From Pseudorhodoferax aquiterrae (lineage in GTDB: Bacteria; Pseudomonadota; Gammaproteobacteria; Burkholderiales; Burkholderiaceae_C): a stretch of DNA of 64,000 bases. Shown here piece by piece: positions 1 to 7,684 of this stretch (the first letter of the stretch is position 1; every line of letters begins with the position of its first letter). Made by a program: the position numbers and the translations under genes. Where the stretch lies: NCBI RefSeq assembly GCF_014652235.1, contig NZ_BMYK01000015.1:1-64000 (forward strand). Direction: 5' to 3'. Under the pieces are notes generated by a model. It was not told the origin of the DNA, searched no databases, and was given only the letters and a program-made list of their open reading frames with translations.

Positions 1-1
1 C

Positions 2-466
2 AAGAAGGTCAAAGGCCGCAAGCGCCACCTGGTGGTCGACACGCTGGGGCTGCTGCTGGCCGTGACCGTCACTTGCGCCAGCGTGCAGGACCGCGACGGT
101 GCTGCCTGCGTTGTCGCGCAAGCCTGTGCCAAGGTGACGGGCCTGAAGAGGCTTTACGCAGATTCGGCCTACGGTGGCCAGTGCGCGATGAATCTGGAGA
201 AGACCCACGGCATTGCCGTGGAGATCGTGCGCCGGCCCTCCAACCGCGTGACGGGCACCTTCGTCGTCGAGCAGCAGCAACTGTGGCCTGAGGCTCCCGC
301 CAAGGGCTTTGTCGTACAGGCCAAACGCTGGGTCGTCGAGCGCACCCATGCCTGGAACGAGCGTGCGCGCAGGCTCATCGCTCACCATGACCGCTCCAAA
401 TGGGCGCCCGTGGCCTGGGTCTGGCTCGCCGAAGCGCGTATGCTCGCGACTAGGCTGGCCGGGTGA
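2..466 (+). CDS. IS5-family transposase, C-terminal part (cut by window start)
   Basis: The reading frame is open from base 2 and encodes the C-terminal part of a DDE transposase. It starts inside the motif KKVKGRKRHLVVDT, which is typical of the IS5 superfamily and follows the first catalytic aspartate. Further on are YADSAYGG (second Asp region) and RRWVVER-like text (KRWVVERTHAWNERARR), matching the Y-R-E/W-ERT region of IS5-type enzymes. The 5' part lies outside the window, so it is not known whether the element is complete. The stop is followed by an AT-richer stretch that could hold the right end, but I cannot define the inverted repeat without its partner. Confidence 0.85.
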   Translation, partial: KKVKGRKRHLVVDTLGLLLAVTVTCASVQDRDGAACVVAQACAKVTGLKRLYADSAYGGQCAMNLEKTHGIAVEIVRRPSNRVTGTFVVEQQQLWPEAPAKGFVVQAKRWVVERTHAWNERARRLIAHHDRSKWAPVAWVWLAEARMLATRLAG

Positions 467-621
467 ATCATTTTAGATACACCATCTTAGAACGCTGTCT
501 CGCCCTGCCGCGGGGCGCCTTCGCCTGACAGGATGGCGCGCGTGCCTCCGGGCACTTCAAGCGCACGCACGTTCGGCAATGCCTAGCGGCCCGGCGCAAG
601 GGCGCAGGCCGGGGGGCAGCC

Positions 622-639
622 CGGGACCGCGGCTTGCCG
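622..639 (+). promoter_or_regulatory. Sigma-54-type -24/-12 promoter before the cytochrome oxidase relic
   Basis: GGACCGCGGCTTGCC has GG at 624-625 and GC at 636-637 with ten bases between, the RpoN spacing. Predicted +1 is near 649, and a purine-rich AGGAG follows at 662-666 before the decayed start codon. The same element recurs before many genes of the window. Confidence 0.55.
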
Positions 640-672
640 GCGCTGCGGCGTCCCTTTGCACAGGAGCGCCCC

Positions 673-1409
673 GTCAGCACTCCACCTCCTCTGGCCCATG
701 CCGTCCACGAGCCGCACGCCATGCCCCATGGCTGGGCCCGCTGGCTGGGCGCCACCAACCACAAGGACATCGGCACGCTGTACCTGCTGTTCAGCTTCGC
801 GATGCTGATGGTGGGCGGCGCCTTCGCGCTGGCCCTGCGCGCCGAGCTGCTGCAGCCCGGCCTGCAGCTGCTGAACCCCGACCTGTACAACCAGCTCGTG
901 ACCATGCACGGCTTGGTCATGGTGTTCGGCGCCATCATGCCGGCCTTCGTGGGCTTCGCGAACTGGATGGTCCCGCTGCAGATCGGCGCCTCCGACATGG
1001 CCTTCGCGCGCATGAACAATTTCAGCTTCTGGCTGCTGTGGCCGGCGTGGCGCTGCTCGCGTCGTTCTTCGTCACGGGCGGCGCGCCGGCCGCGGGCTGG
1101 ACGCTCTATGCGCCGCTGTCGTTCTTCATGTACGCCACGCTGCTGGTGGCCGTGCCCACGGCGGTCAAGGTGTTCAACTGGATCGCCACCATGTGGCAGG
1201 GCTCCATGACGTTCGAGACGCCCATGCTGTTCGCGGTGGGCTTCATCTTCGTGTTCACGGTAGGAGGCCTGTCCGGCGTGATGCTGGCGCTGGCGCCGCT
1301 GGACCTGCAGTACCACGACACCTGCTTCGTCGTCGCGCACTTCCACTACGTGCTGGTCTTCGAGCATCCGCCCCAACTCGACGCCACGGCCACGCGCGTG
1401 GTGGGCTAG
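673..1409 (+). pseudogene. Cytochrome c oxidase subunit I (ctaD-like) relic, frameshifted and internally deleted
   Basis: The frame contains unmistakable CoxI sequence: [19 protein letters not shown] at the N-terminus, then [22 protein letters not shown] frameshift near 1040 follows, after which the text resumes as [19 protein letters not shown] in another frame. After TLYAPLS the protein jumps to [20 protein letters not shown], so roughly 160 residues of the middle, including heme and copper ligands, are missing. It then ends soon after [14 protein letters not shown], losing the C-terminal helices. An AGGAG at 662-666 is well spaced from GTC AGC ACT at 673, suggesting an original GTG start mutated to GTC. 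The gene is dead. It was probably a second oxidase gene under the sigma-54-type promoter just upstream. Confidence 0.85.
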
Positions 1410-1639
1410 TGCGAGCTCGGCGCCGCGCGCTCGGCCGCCAGCAGCGCGCGTCCGCGCGCCGTGATGGCCAGCACGCGTGCCACACGCTGCGGGCTGGACG
1501 CGCCGTCGCCCGTGCGCAGGAAGAGCGCTGCGACCAGGTCGGCTGCGCGCAGGACCTGCGTCTCGTCCATCTCCGCGGGCTGCGAGAGCTGGACAGGCAA
1601 GGTGGTGGCTTCGAGTTTTCTGAGCAAGGCCAGGGTCAT
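1406..1639 (-). CDS. Small uncharacterised protein, 77 aa
   Basis: The 77-residue product begins [18 protein letters not shown] and has a compact, probably helical middle ([26 protein letters not shown]) that would suit a small winged-helix-like fold, but I do not recognise a family. The start is supported by AAGGA nine bases before the ATG and by a sigma-54-type element at 1672-1687 that places +1 about 22 nt upstream. Its stop overlaps the tail of the cytochrome oxidase relic on the other strand by a few bases. Confidence 0.6.
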   Translation of the reverse strand: MTLALLRKLEATTLPVQLSQPAEMDETQVLRAADLVAALFLRTGDGASSPQRVARVLAITARGRALLAAERAAPSSH

Positions 1640-1671
1640 GGTGGGGCGTCCTTCCTACACCACGGGACACG

Positions 1672-1687
1672 AGCAATCGGCATGCCA
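1672..1687 (-). promoter_or_regulatory. Sigma-54-type promoter of the 77-aa gene
   Basis: On the minus strand the sequence is TGGCATGCCGATTGCT, with GG-N10-GC and a very good match to the RpoN consensus TGGCACG-N4-TTGCW. Predicted +1 is near 1661, giving a 22-nt leader with an AAGGA ribosome site. Confidence 0.7.
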
Positions 1688-1846
1688 GCCAGGTCCCGAC
1701 GCCCCGTCTGCCGCTGCAGAGGAGCGAAGTGCGCAAGGGTCAGACTTGCTGCAAGCCTCGCCGCAGGTCGGCGCCTGACCGCAGACCTGGCGCGGCTACC
1801 GGCTCTGGTCGCGCTGGCGCTCGGAGGTGTTCTGGTGGGCCGGGGC

Positions 1847-2690
1847 TCATGGCGTTTCCTGGCATGGCATCGGCGGGCATGCCGGTTCCTGCGCAGCGGT
1901 CCGCGTGCCCACGGCGGCCGGCCAGACCAGTGCGCGGTACAGCCCTTGCATGGCCGCCGCGCTGTGGCCGAGCGCGAACTGCTGCTGCGCGCGCTGGCGC
2001 GCCGCAGCGCCCATGGCCTGGGCGCGCGCGGGTCGGTCGAGCAAGGCCGCCGCCTGTGTGGCCAATGCCTGGGCGTCGCGCGGCGGCACCAGCCAGCCGG
2101 TCTCGCCATGCACCACGAGGTCGGGCACGCCGCCCACGCGCGTGGCGATCACCGGCAGGCCGGCCGCCATGGCTTGCATGACGGCCAGCGGCATGGCCTC
2201 CGAGTGGGAGCTGCAGACCAGCAGCTGCAGCTGCGGGTACAAGCCGGGCATGTCCTCGCAGCCGCCGGCCAGGTGCACGCGTGCGGCCAGGCCGGCGTCC
2301 TCGATCTGCTGCGCCAGGGCGCTATGCAAGGGGCCTTCGCCGACCAGCACGGCGTGCATCTGTGGGCACCGGCGCTGCAGCAGCTGCGCGGCCTGCACGA
2401 AGAGTTCCGGCCCCTTCTCGGGCGACAGGCGGCCGACGAAGCCCATGAGCGGCACGTCCTGGGCCAGCCCCAGCTGCGCGCGCAGGGTGGGGCGGGCCGG
2501 GGCCACGTCGGGCCGGAACACCTCCGCGTCCACGCCGTTGGGCACGCAATGCAGCCGCTCCTGCGCCACGCCCATGGCCAGCGCATGGAAGTAGCTGTGT
2601 TGGCACACGGTGCAAAGCACGGTGTTGAGGTGGCGGTGCGCCTCCAGGTCCGCGGGCGTGGGCTGGCGGCCGTGCAGCGTGGCCAGCCGA
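1847..2690 (-). pseudogene. Glycosyltransferase family 4 (GT-B) C-terminal half, 5'-truncated
   Basis: From about 2690 down to the stop at 1847 the frame encodes the C-terminal Rossmann domain of a GT4 glycosyltransferase. Visible are CVPNGVDAEVF (start of the nucleotide-sugar domain), GFVGRLSPEKGPELFVQA, VLVGEGPLH and the EX7E-type region SHSEAMPLAVMQAMAAGLPVIATRVGGVPD. The N-terminal acceptor domain is missing: upstream of the fragment the DNA switches abruptly into an amidohydrolase remnant in another frame. This is the product of a deletion that joined two genes, and no credible start codon exists, so I call it a relic. A short active product from an internal start (2620) cannot be excluded. 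Confidence 0.75.
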
Positions 2691-3032
2691 AGACCGGCTG
2701 CGCGCAGGCGTCCTCGGGGTACCAGCCGCTGGGCACCATCTTGGCCCCGGCCAGACCCAGCGTCTGCACCGCATGGCGCAACGCATCGGCCGCGCCTGCG
2801 TGGCGCGGGTTCACCGCGGCCAGGCCCACCAGGCGGTCGCCATGGCCGCGCACCAGCCGGGCCAGATGCGCGTTGCCACGCTGCAGCGAGGGCGCATCGT
2901 CCAGCGCGTAGCCTCGCCCAGGAAGGGCGCGATCAGCACCGCCATGTCCACGCCCGCGGCGTCGGGCGTGCGCAGCACATCGTCGGCCCGCTCGCGGCCG
3001 GTGCAATGCAGGTGCGCGTCGATGATGGCCAT
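2691..3032 (-). pseudogene. Amidohydrolase family (amidohydrolase 2-like) N-terminal remnant
   Basis: The frame starts with MAIIDAHLHCTGRERADD, the metal-binding D-x-H-x-H-like opening of the amidohydrolase/TIM-barrel family. After about 40 residues the sense continues only in another frame (GYALDDAPSLQRGNAHLARL, then VGLAAVNPRHAGAADALR and LGLAGAKMVPSGW), so there is a frameshift near 2918. The gene then runs straight into the glycosyltransferase fragment near 2690 and lacks its C-terminal two thirds. It follows the DUF378 gene by about 60 bp and was probably cotranscribed with it. Confidence 0.7.
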
Positions 3033-3091
3033 GGCTGTGCCCGCTTCACGCGCGGCGGCCGTGGCCGCTCGGCAGGGCCTGCACGATGCGC

Positions 3092-3346
3092 TCAGGCCCG
3101 GGGCCGGCGCAGCATCAGCACGATGCCCCAGAGCGCGGCCAGACCGACCAGCACGTAGACCACGCGCGACAGCAGGCTCATGGGACCGAACAGCGCTGCC
3201 ACGAGGTCGAACTGCAGCAGCCCGACGAGGCCCCAGTTCAAGCCGCCGACCACGAGCAGCACCAGCGCGATGTAGTCGAGCGCGTTGAAGGGGCGGCGTG
3301 CCGCGACGTGCAGTTTCTGGGACGCGGTGTTCTGACCGATGGCCAT
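3092..3346 (-). CDS. DUF378 family small membrane protein, 84 aa
   Basis: The product has two hydrophobic helices (DYIALVLLVVGGLNWGLVGLL and VVYVLVGLAALWGIVLML) separated by a short loop with the DUF378 hallmark GGLNWGLVG, and it ends in basic residues. Length is normal for the family, whose function is unknown. The start at 3346 is chosen because AAGGAG sits just before it. A sigma-54-type element at 3389-3402 predicts a 32-nt leader. The upstream metallo-beta-lactamase gene ends at 3414, so the promoter fills the gap between them. Confidence 0.85.
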   Translation of the reverse strand: MAIGQNTASQKLHVAARRPFNALDYIALVLLVVGGLNWGLVGLLQFDLVAALFGPMSLLSRVVYVLVGLAALWGIVLMLRRPRA

Positions 3347-3386
3347 GGGGAGCTCCTTGGGATGGGGTGGGAGAGGCCGTGGCAAG

Positions 3387-3404
3387 CGGCAATCGACGTG
3401 CCGC
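3387..3404 (-). promoter_or_regulatory. Sigma-54-type promoter of the DUF378 gene
   Basis: The minus strand reads GGCACGTCGATTGCC, a near-perfect -24 box (GGCACG) and -12 box (TTGC) with N10 spacing. A second TTGCC follows six bases later. Predicted +1 is near 3378. Confidence 0.7.
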
Positions 3405-3413
3405 ACAGGGCTG

Positions 3414-4283
3414 TCAGCCGGCCGCCGGCCGCGCGGCGGGTGCCTCGATGGAGCGGCCTGCGAGCTGCTCGAATTCCAGGCGGTCGTGCGCGCAGAAGAG
3501 CGCCACAGTCGCATCGCCGCGGTTGCGCAGCTCGCGCAGGCGCTGCTGGTTGGCCAGCCGCGCGCGCCGATCCTTTTCCATGACGGTCTGGTACAGGCGC
3601 AGGCCGGGCGGGCACCAGGGCTGGCTGCGGTGCATCTCGGCATGGTGGAAGTAGGCGTCGCCGGCCAGCAGAAGCCAGCGCCCGGCGGACTGCACGGCCA
3701 CGCCCGCATGGCCCAGCGTGTGGCCAGGCAGGGGCACCAGCAGCAGCTCGGGCGGCAGGCCGGCCAGCCCGCGCACGCAGCCGAAACCGAACCAGGGCTC
3801 GCCCTCGCTGCCGTCGTAGACCTCCCAGCGGCGCTGCTGGCCCCATTGCTGCGGCCGGTAGCGCTGGCGGTCCAGCCAGCTCGACTGGGCCGCGGCATCG
3901 TCGCGCTCGCGCCGCAGCATGTGCACGCGCGCCTGCGGGAAGTCGTCCAGACCGCCGGCGTGGTCGAAGTCCAGGTGGGTCAGCACGATGTGGCGCACAT
4001 CCAGCGGATCGAAGCCGAGCCGCTGGATCTGGCGCAGCGCCGTCATCTCCTCGCGCAGCGCGGGCGCCATCAGGCGCAGGAAGAAGGGGCTGAGCCGGTT
4101 GTGCGGATCGTGCACGTCGCGCAGTCCATAGCCCGTGTCCACCAGCACCAGGCCCTGCGCGGTCTCCAGCAGCAGGCAGTGGCAGCACAGCTGCGCGCGC
4201 GTGATCGGGCCGCCCCGCTGCCCGTCCATGAGGTGGCCGCCGAGCGGGCAGGCCGTGATGCAGTTCAGGTGGTGGATGCGCAT
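3414..4283 (-). CDS. Metallo-beta-lactamase fold hydrolase
   Basis: A 289-residue MBL-fold protein. The zinc motif HLDFDHAGG (HxHxDH variant with Asp at the second position, as in lactonase-type members) follows the first strand VLVDTGYGLRD. PLPGHTLGHAG, LLLAGDAYFHHAEM and a C-terminal CAHD give the remaining ligands. The D in HxDxDH and the long N-terminal opening resemble AHL-lactonase/AttM-like enzymes, but the substrate cannot be told. I start it at MRIHHLNCIT, the normal N-terminus of this subgroup. The frame is open upstream to 4463. A sigma-54-type site puts +1 only 2 nt before this ATG, so the mRNA would be nearly leaderless. Confidence 0.85.
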   Translation of the reverse strand: MRIHHLNCITACPLGGHLMDGQRGGPITRAQLCCHCLLLETAQGLVLVDTGYGLRDVHDPHNRLSPFFLRLMAPALREEMTALRQIQRLGFDPLDVRHIVLTHLDFDHAGGLDDFPQARVHMLRRERDDAAAQSSWLDRQRYRPQQWGQQRRWEVYDGSEGEPWFGFGCVRGLAGLPPELLLVPLPGHTLGHAGVAVQSAGRWLLLAGDAYFHHAEMHRSQPWCPPGLRLYQTVMEKDRRARLANQQRLRELRNRGDATVALFCAHDRLEFEQLAGRSIEAPAARPAAG

Positions 4284-4294
4284 GGCCGCTGCGG

Positions 4295-4312
4295 CGGCAA
4301 GCGGCGCTCCCG
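4295..4312 (-). promoter_or_regulatory. Sigma-54-type promoter of the metallo-beta-lactamase gene
   Basis: The minus strand reads GGAGCGCCGCTTGCC with N10 spacing between GG and GC. The same 15-mer occurs before the DksA/TraR gene. Predicted +1 is near 4285, two bases before the ATG. Confidence 0.6.
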
Positions 4313-4479
4313 ACATTCCCATCGCACGGGACCGGTTCGCCAGCAGCCGTTCGAACGGTCGCGGAGCAGGCCCTGCCAGCAGACGCCGCGCAACGGGCTT
4401 CGCCCGGGCGCTGGCGGCGCCCCTGGAGGGGGATGGGCCTTCTACACGAAGTGAGAAGTCCAAACGGGGTGGTTCATGT

Positions 4480-4974
4480 TCAGCCGCGCAGGTGCGCGGC
4501 CATGTCCTTGGCCTGGCGCAGGATGCTGATCTTGCCGTCGGCCTCGAGCAGCGCGAGCTTCATGTCGGCCACATCGCAATCGGCCTCGCGCAGGGCCTCC
4601 AGCACATCTTCGCGCGTCACGTGCTCGGCGCGCAGCCGCTCGTCCAGTATGCGGCCGCCGTAGCCCACTACCACCGGCTCGCCTTCGGTGAGCTTGCGGA
4701 TGCGGTCGCTGCGCGCGCTGAGCCGGCTCACGAGCGCGTTGAGGCCCAGCAGCGTGCAGGCCGCGATCAGGCCGCCCACCAGCGATTCCTCGCCGCCGGT
4801 CAGGGCGTTGGAAACGCCTTCGCTGAGCAGCATCACGACCAGCAGGTCGAAGGGCGTGAACTGCCCGACCGTGCGTTTGCCCGACAGCCGCATGAGCACC
4901 AGCAGCACGGCGTAGACCGCCGCACCGCGCAGCACCAGCTCCCACCAGGGCAGGCTCATCTCGAACATCCGCAT
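4480..4974 (-). CDS. DUF421 (YetF-like) membrane protein, 164 aa
   Basis: An N-terminal membrane part (VLRGAAVYAVLLVLMRLSGKRTVGQFTPFDLLVVMLLSE, then a second segment LVGGLIAACTLLGLNALVSRL) is followed by a cytoplasmic domain with the DUF421 text LTEGEPVVVGYGGRILDERL and READCDVADMKLALLEADGKISIL. The motif GKRTVGQFTPFD is diagnostic for the YetF/DUF421 family. The molecular role is not established. It lies between the metallo-beta-lactamase gene and a small hydrophilic gene, all on the minus strand. Upstream, a TTGCCG element related to the island promoter is present but has GC in place of GG at -25/-24. Confidence 0.9.
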   Translation of the reverse strand: MRMFEMSLPWWELVLRGAAVYAVLLVLMRLSGKRTVGQFTPFDLLVVMLLSEGVSNALTGGEESLVGGLIAACTLLGLNALVSRLSARSDRIRKLTEGEPVVVGYGGRILDERLRAEHVTREDVLEALREADCDVADMKLALLEADGKISILRQAKDMAAHLRG

Positions 4975-5058
4975 CCTCCTCGTCGTCTCGTCGTGCAGGC
5001 AGGGCTTGCGGCAAGGTTCGCCGCAGCCCCTGTCACAGCCGGCAGCCCGGCGCGCGGC

Positions 5059-5265
5059 TCAAGTCCCCTTGCGTGGGGCGACGCCGCGGATCTGCGGCTC
5101 GCTGAGGCCTTCGGCGGCCTTGCTGTCTTCGCGCACCAAGCCGTACTGACCGTGCTCGGCCTCGGGTGCGCCGCGCTCGGCCTGCACGCCGGTGCGGGCG
5201 CCGTCGTCGGCGGTATCGGGCCGCAGGTCGGCACGTTCGCGTTCACGGGGTTGGTTGGTGGCCAT
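5059..5265 (-). CDS. Small hydrophilic protein, 68 aa
   Basis: The product MATNQPRERERADLRPDT... is strongly charged, rich in Glu/Arg/Asp and without hydrophobic segments, so probably soluble and possibly disordered. No family is recognised. GGAGAG precedes the ATG at good distance. Similar small charged proteins with low complexity recur in this island (DUF2934 gene, 31046-31633, 37779-38009), which is why I accept it as a gene. Confidence 0.5.
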   Translation of the reverse strand: MATNQPRERERADLRPDTADDGARTGVQAERGAPEAEHGQYGLVREDSKAAEGLSEPQIRGVAPRKGT

Positions 5266-5366
5266 GCATTGCTCTCCAGTGTGGACTTCAGTGTCACGAG
5301 GCTAGACCGGCCGGCGCAGGCGCGCTGTCGCGCGCATCCGCAAGCGCCTGTAGGAAACGCGCCGCT

Positions 5367-5747
5367 TCAATGGGCGTGGGGAAAGCGCGCCGAACAGAAG
5401 TCGAAGAAGGCGTCGAGCTGGGTCGACTTGTCGAACACCGCGTCTGCGCCCAAGGCCGCGCATTCCGCGCGGATCCTGTCCGTGGCGTAATTGCTGAGCA
5501 CCACGACGACCCGCCCGCGGTGGTGCCGGCCGCAGGCGCGCAGCACGTCGAGCCCCGAGCCCTTCTTGAGGAACAGGTCCACCACGGCCAGCTGCCACTC
5601 GGATCCGGGGGCCTGCAGCGCGTCGATCGCCTCGTCGGCGCTCTCGGCGGTGGCCATCACCTCCATGTCGCCGAGTTCGGCGAGCGTCGGGATCAGCGCA
5701 TCGCGGATGGTCTTGCTGTCTTCGACGAGGACGGTCTTGATCGACAT
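5367..5747 (-). CDS. Single-domain response regulator (CheY-like receiver), 126 aa
   Basis: The whole protein is one receiver domain: acidic pair E9-D10 after the first strand (TVLVEDSKTIRD), phosphoacceptor D57 in LAVVDLFLKKGSG, the Ser of VVVVLSNYA, and the conserved Lys in VFDKST. No output domain follows, so it acts by protein contact or in a phosphorelay. A soluble PAS histidine kinase lies at 32520-33683 and could be a partner, but this is only inference. The ATG at 5747 has no strong ribosome site. Confidence 0.9.
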   Translation of the reverse strand: MSIKTVLVEDSKTIRDALIPTLAELGDMEVMATAESADEAIDALQAPGSEWQLAVVDLFLKKGSGLDVLRACGRHHRGRVVVVLSNYATDRIRAECAALGADAVFDKSTQLDAFFDFCSARFPHAH

Positions 5748-5886
5748 GGACCGATTCTGAGAGCGGCCGCCGCGCGCCGGGTAGGCGCGGGCGCCGCCGC
5801 CGTGTCCATGCAGGCGCGCTGCAGGGGTGGGCGAAACGCCAGCGGCCGGGCCGGCGCAGCGCCACGGACGGGCCGTGGCGGCAAGG

Positions 5887-6144
5887 CTAGAGCGCGCCCG
5901 GCTTGCTCGGGGCCTCGCCCATCTGCGTGCGGATCCGCTCGACGCAGGCCGCCAGGTCCGGGATCAGCGCGAGCGAATCCAAGACCAGCAGCAGGACTTC
6001 GCGGCTGAGCCGGCCGCCGTCGTACATGCGGAGCAACTTGTCGAGCAGGTCATAGGCCAGCGCACGCATCTCGTCCGAGGTGTCGGCCGCGGCGAGCGCA
6101 CGCACGCATTGTTCCAACTGTTCGCGGGTCACTTGTCTGTGCAT
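5887..6144 (-). CDS. Small helical protein of unknown function, 85 aa
   Basis: The 85-residue product (MHRQVTREQLEQCVRALAAADTSDEMRALAYDLLDKLLRMYD...) reads as three amphipathic helices with evenly spaced Leu and charged residues and no membrane segment. I do not recognise a family. It sits 140 bp before the response regulator on the same strand and could be cotranscribed with it. Codon use fits its neighbours. Confidence 0.55.
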   Translation of the reverse strand: MHRQVTREQLEQCVRALAAADTSDEMRALAYDLLDKLLRMYDGGRLSREVLLLVLDSLALIPDLAACVERIRTQMGEAPSKPGAL

Positions 6145-6378
6145 GGCGATGGGGCGCGGCGGGGCGGTTCACGGCGGACCCGCCGCATCGGATGCTGGTT
6201 GGACGGCTGCCCTGGTACGGCCTGTGGCGCGGCGACTGTACGCGCGCTTGGCTGCGCTGGCGCCATGCCCATGGCTGCGTCAGGTGCAATCGCCGGCCGG
6301 CCCGTCGGCCACGGCACGCGGCATGTGCGCCATGGCGCAGCGTGCGCGGCCGAACGCCGCACGAGGCCATGGCGCTCA

Positions 6379-6644
6379 GAGGGTGTTTCCGAAATCAATA
6401 GGCCCACGTGTGGCCCCAGGGCGCGGCCAATCAAGGCGCAAGGCGCCGTGCGGGCTGTCTGCCCGCACAAGCCTTGCAACGCCGAGTGGGCGTGCCCTGG
6501 GGCCGCACCCTTCGGGCCGGGGCGCCCTGCAGCCATGGGCGGCGTTGCGCCACTTGGCCGGGCTGCAGCACGGCCTGCGTGTCGCGCCTTGCCCATGGCC
6601 GCAGGGCACCCCGGCGTGGGCCTATTCATTTCGGAAACACCCTC
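6379..6644. mobile_element. MITE-like element, 266 bp, with ~29-bp terminal inverted repeats
   Basis: The left end (GAGGGTGTTTCCGAAATCAA) and the inverted right end (6616-6644) match over about 29 bases with one or two differences, continuing through ATAGGCCCAC. The element is flanked on both sides by TCA (6376-6378 and 6645-6647), a 3-bp target duplication of TNA type as used by the IS1031 group of IS5 transposases. It is too short to encode a transposase. The interior holds further imperfect inverted repeats (GGCCCCAGGGC against GCCCTGGGGCC). It has cut the 3' end of the neighbouring oxidoreductase-like relic. Confidence 0.8.
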
Positions 6645-7198
6645 TCAACGCCGGCCTGGCGCACTGGCCGGCGCCGAAGGTGCGCTGGGCCTGATAGCGC
6701 CGCACCGGCAGCGCGGTCTGGCTGGCGTTGTTGCGGAAGGTCAGCGTCTCGCGCGTGTTGTCCTGCATCATGCCCTTGCGCACCGCGTAGCGCAGCTCGT
6801 CGTGCATGGCCGGTCCCTGGAAGTCCGGCACGGTGGCCTGATGGCGGTCGCGCTCCAGGCCCACCACCGTGAGGCCCGCGCGCGTGAGCGCGGCCCGGCA
6901 CCTCGCCGCGCTGGCGTTCGCCGGTCTGCAGCGCGCGCAGCTGCGCATCGCGCGCGGGGCCGTCCAGCTCGGCGAAGGCGGTGCCGCCGCCGGCCTGTTC
7001 TGCGCTGCGCCAGGCCGTCAGCGCGGCGCGGAACAGCTCGGCCGGGGTGTAGGGCAACTGGTGGCCCTGCTGCGGCAGGCCGCCCTGCCAGGGGCCGCTG
7101 CGGTACAGGCGTTCGCCGGCTGCGGCCACGCCGGCCGAATGCAGGACGAAGCTGCGCCGCGGCAGCGCGGTCCCGGGGGGCTTGGGCGGCGCGTTCAT
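6622..7198 (-). pseudogene. Gluconate 2-dehydrogenase subunit 3-like relic, frameshifted and ended by the MITE
   Basis: The start (MNAPPKPPGTALPRRSFVLH, 7198) overlaps the stop of the cytochrome c gene by four bases, as in gluconate dehydrogenase-type operons. ERLYRSGPWQGGLPQQGHQLPYTPAELFRAAL is typical of the subunit 3 family, but the stretch between the N-terminal leader and this motif is missing. A frameshift near 6900 follows. The other frame then reads LTVVGLERDRHQATVPDFQG and QDNTRETLTFRNNASQTALP, a piece I cannot assign. That frame runs into the MITE at 6644 and stops inside it at 6622. At least three lesions make function unlikely. Confidence 0.65.
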
Positions 7199-7527
7199 TT
7201 GGCAGGCGCTCCGGAGGCGATCCACTCGGCGAGGGTGCGCGCAGCCGCCGCGTCCACGCCCGGGTTGGGCGGCATGGGCACCGGGCCCCAGGCGCCCACG
7301 CTGCCGGCGCGGATCTTGTTGGCCAGGTAGTCTGCGGCGTCGGCGCGGCCCTTGTACTTGGCCGCGACCTCGTTGTAGCCCGGCCCCACGACCTTGTGGT
7401 CGGGCGCATGGCAGGCCAGGCAGTTGTTCTTCGCGAGCAGAGGCTGCACCTGGGCATAGGCCGGCGCGGCGCCGGCCTCGGCCGCGAGCAGCGCGAGGGG
7501 CAGGATCAGGGCGTGGGCGGGTTTCAT
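7195..7527 (-). CDS. Periplasmic c-type cytochrome (class I), 110 aa
   Basis: A signal peptide (MKPAHALILPLALLAAEAGA) precedes a single class I cytochrome c domain with heme motif CLACH at residues 36-40, HKVVGPGYNEVAAKYKG after it, and the Met ligand region GPVPMPPNPGV. The C-terminal helix AARTLAEWIASGAP completes the fold. This is cytochrome c551/c552-like and would carry electrons in the periplasm. AAGGAG precedes the ATG. The following gene, a dehydrogenase subunit relic, overlaps by ATGA, so the electron donor has probably been lost. Confidence 0.9.
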   Translation of the reverse strand: MKPAHALILPLALLAAEAGAAPAYAQVQPLLAKNNCLACHAPDHKVVGPGYNEVAAKYKGRADAADYLANKIRAGSVGAWGPVPMPPNPGVDAAAARTLAEWIASGAPAK

Positions 7528-7684
7528 CGGGGGCTCCTTGCGTGGTGCACGGATGGGCGGCGGCGCCTTCGGCAAGATCTGCCGCAAGAACTGCCCATCG
7601 CGCCGCGGTGTCGCAGGCCGCCGGCACGCTGCCGACGGCTGCCACGGGCGGGCAAGCCGGGTGCCCGGCCCACATGCGTGCTGC

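Noticed and set aside
468-1736. Long minus-strand open frame opposite the oxidase relic
   Set aside because: Composition is that of a high-GC shadow frame (Arg/Ala/His-rich, no domain), and the plus strand has clear CoxI sequence.
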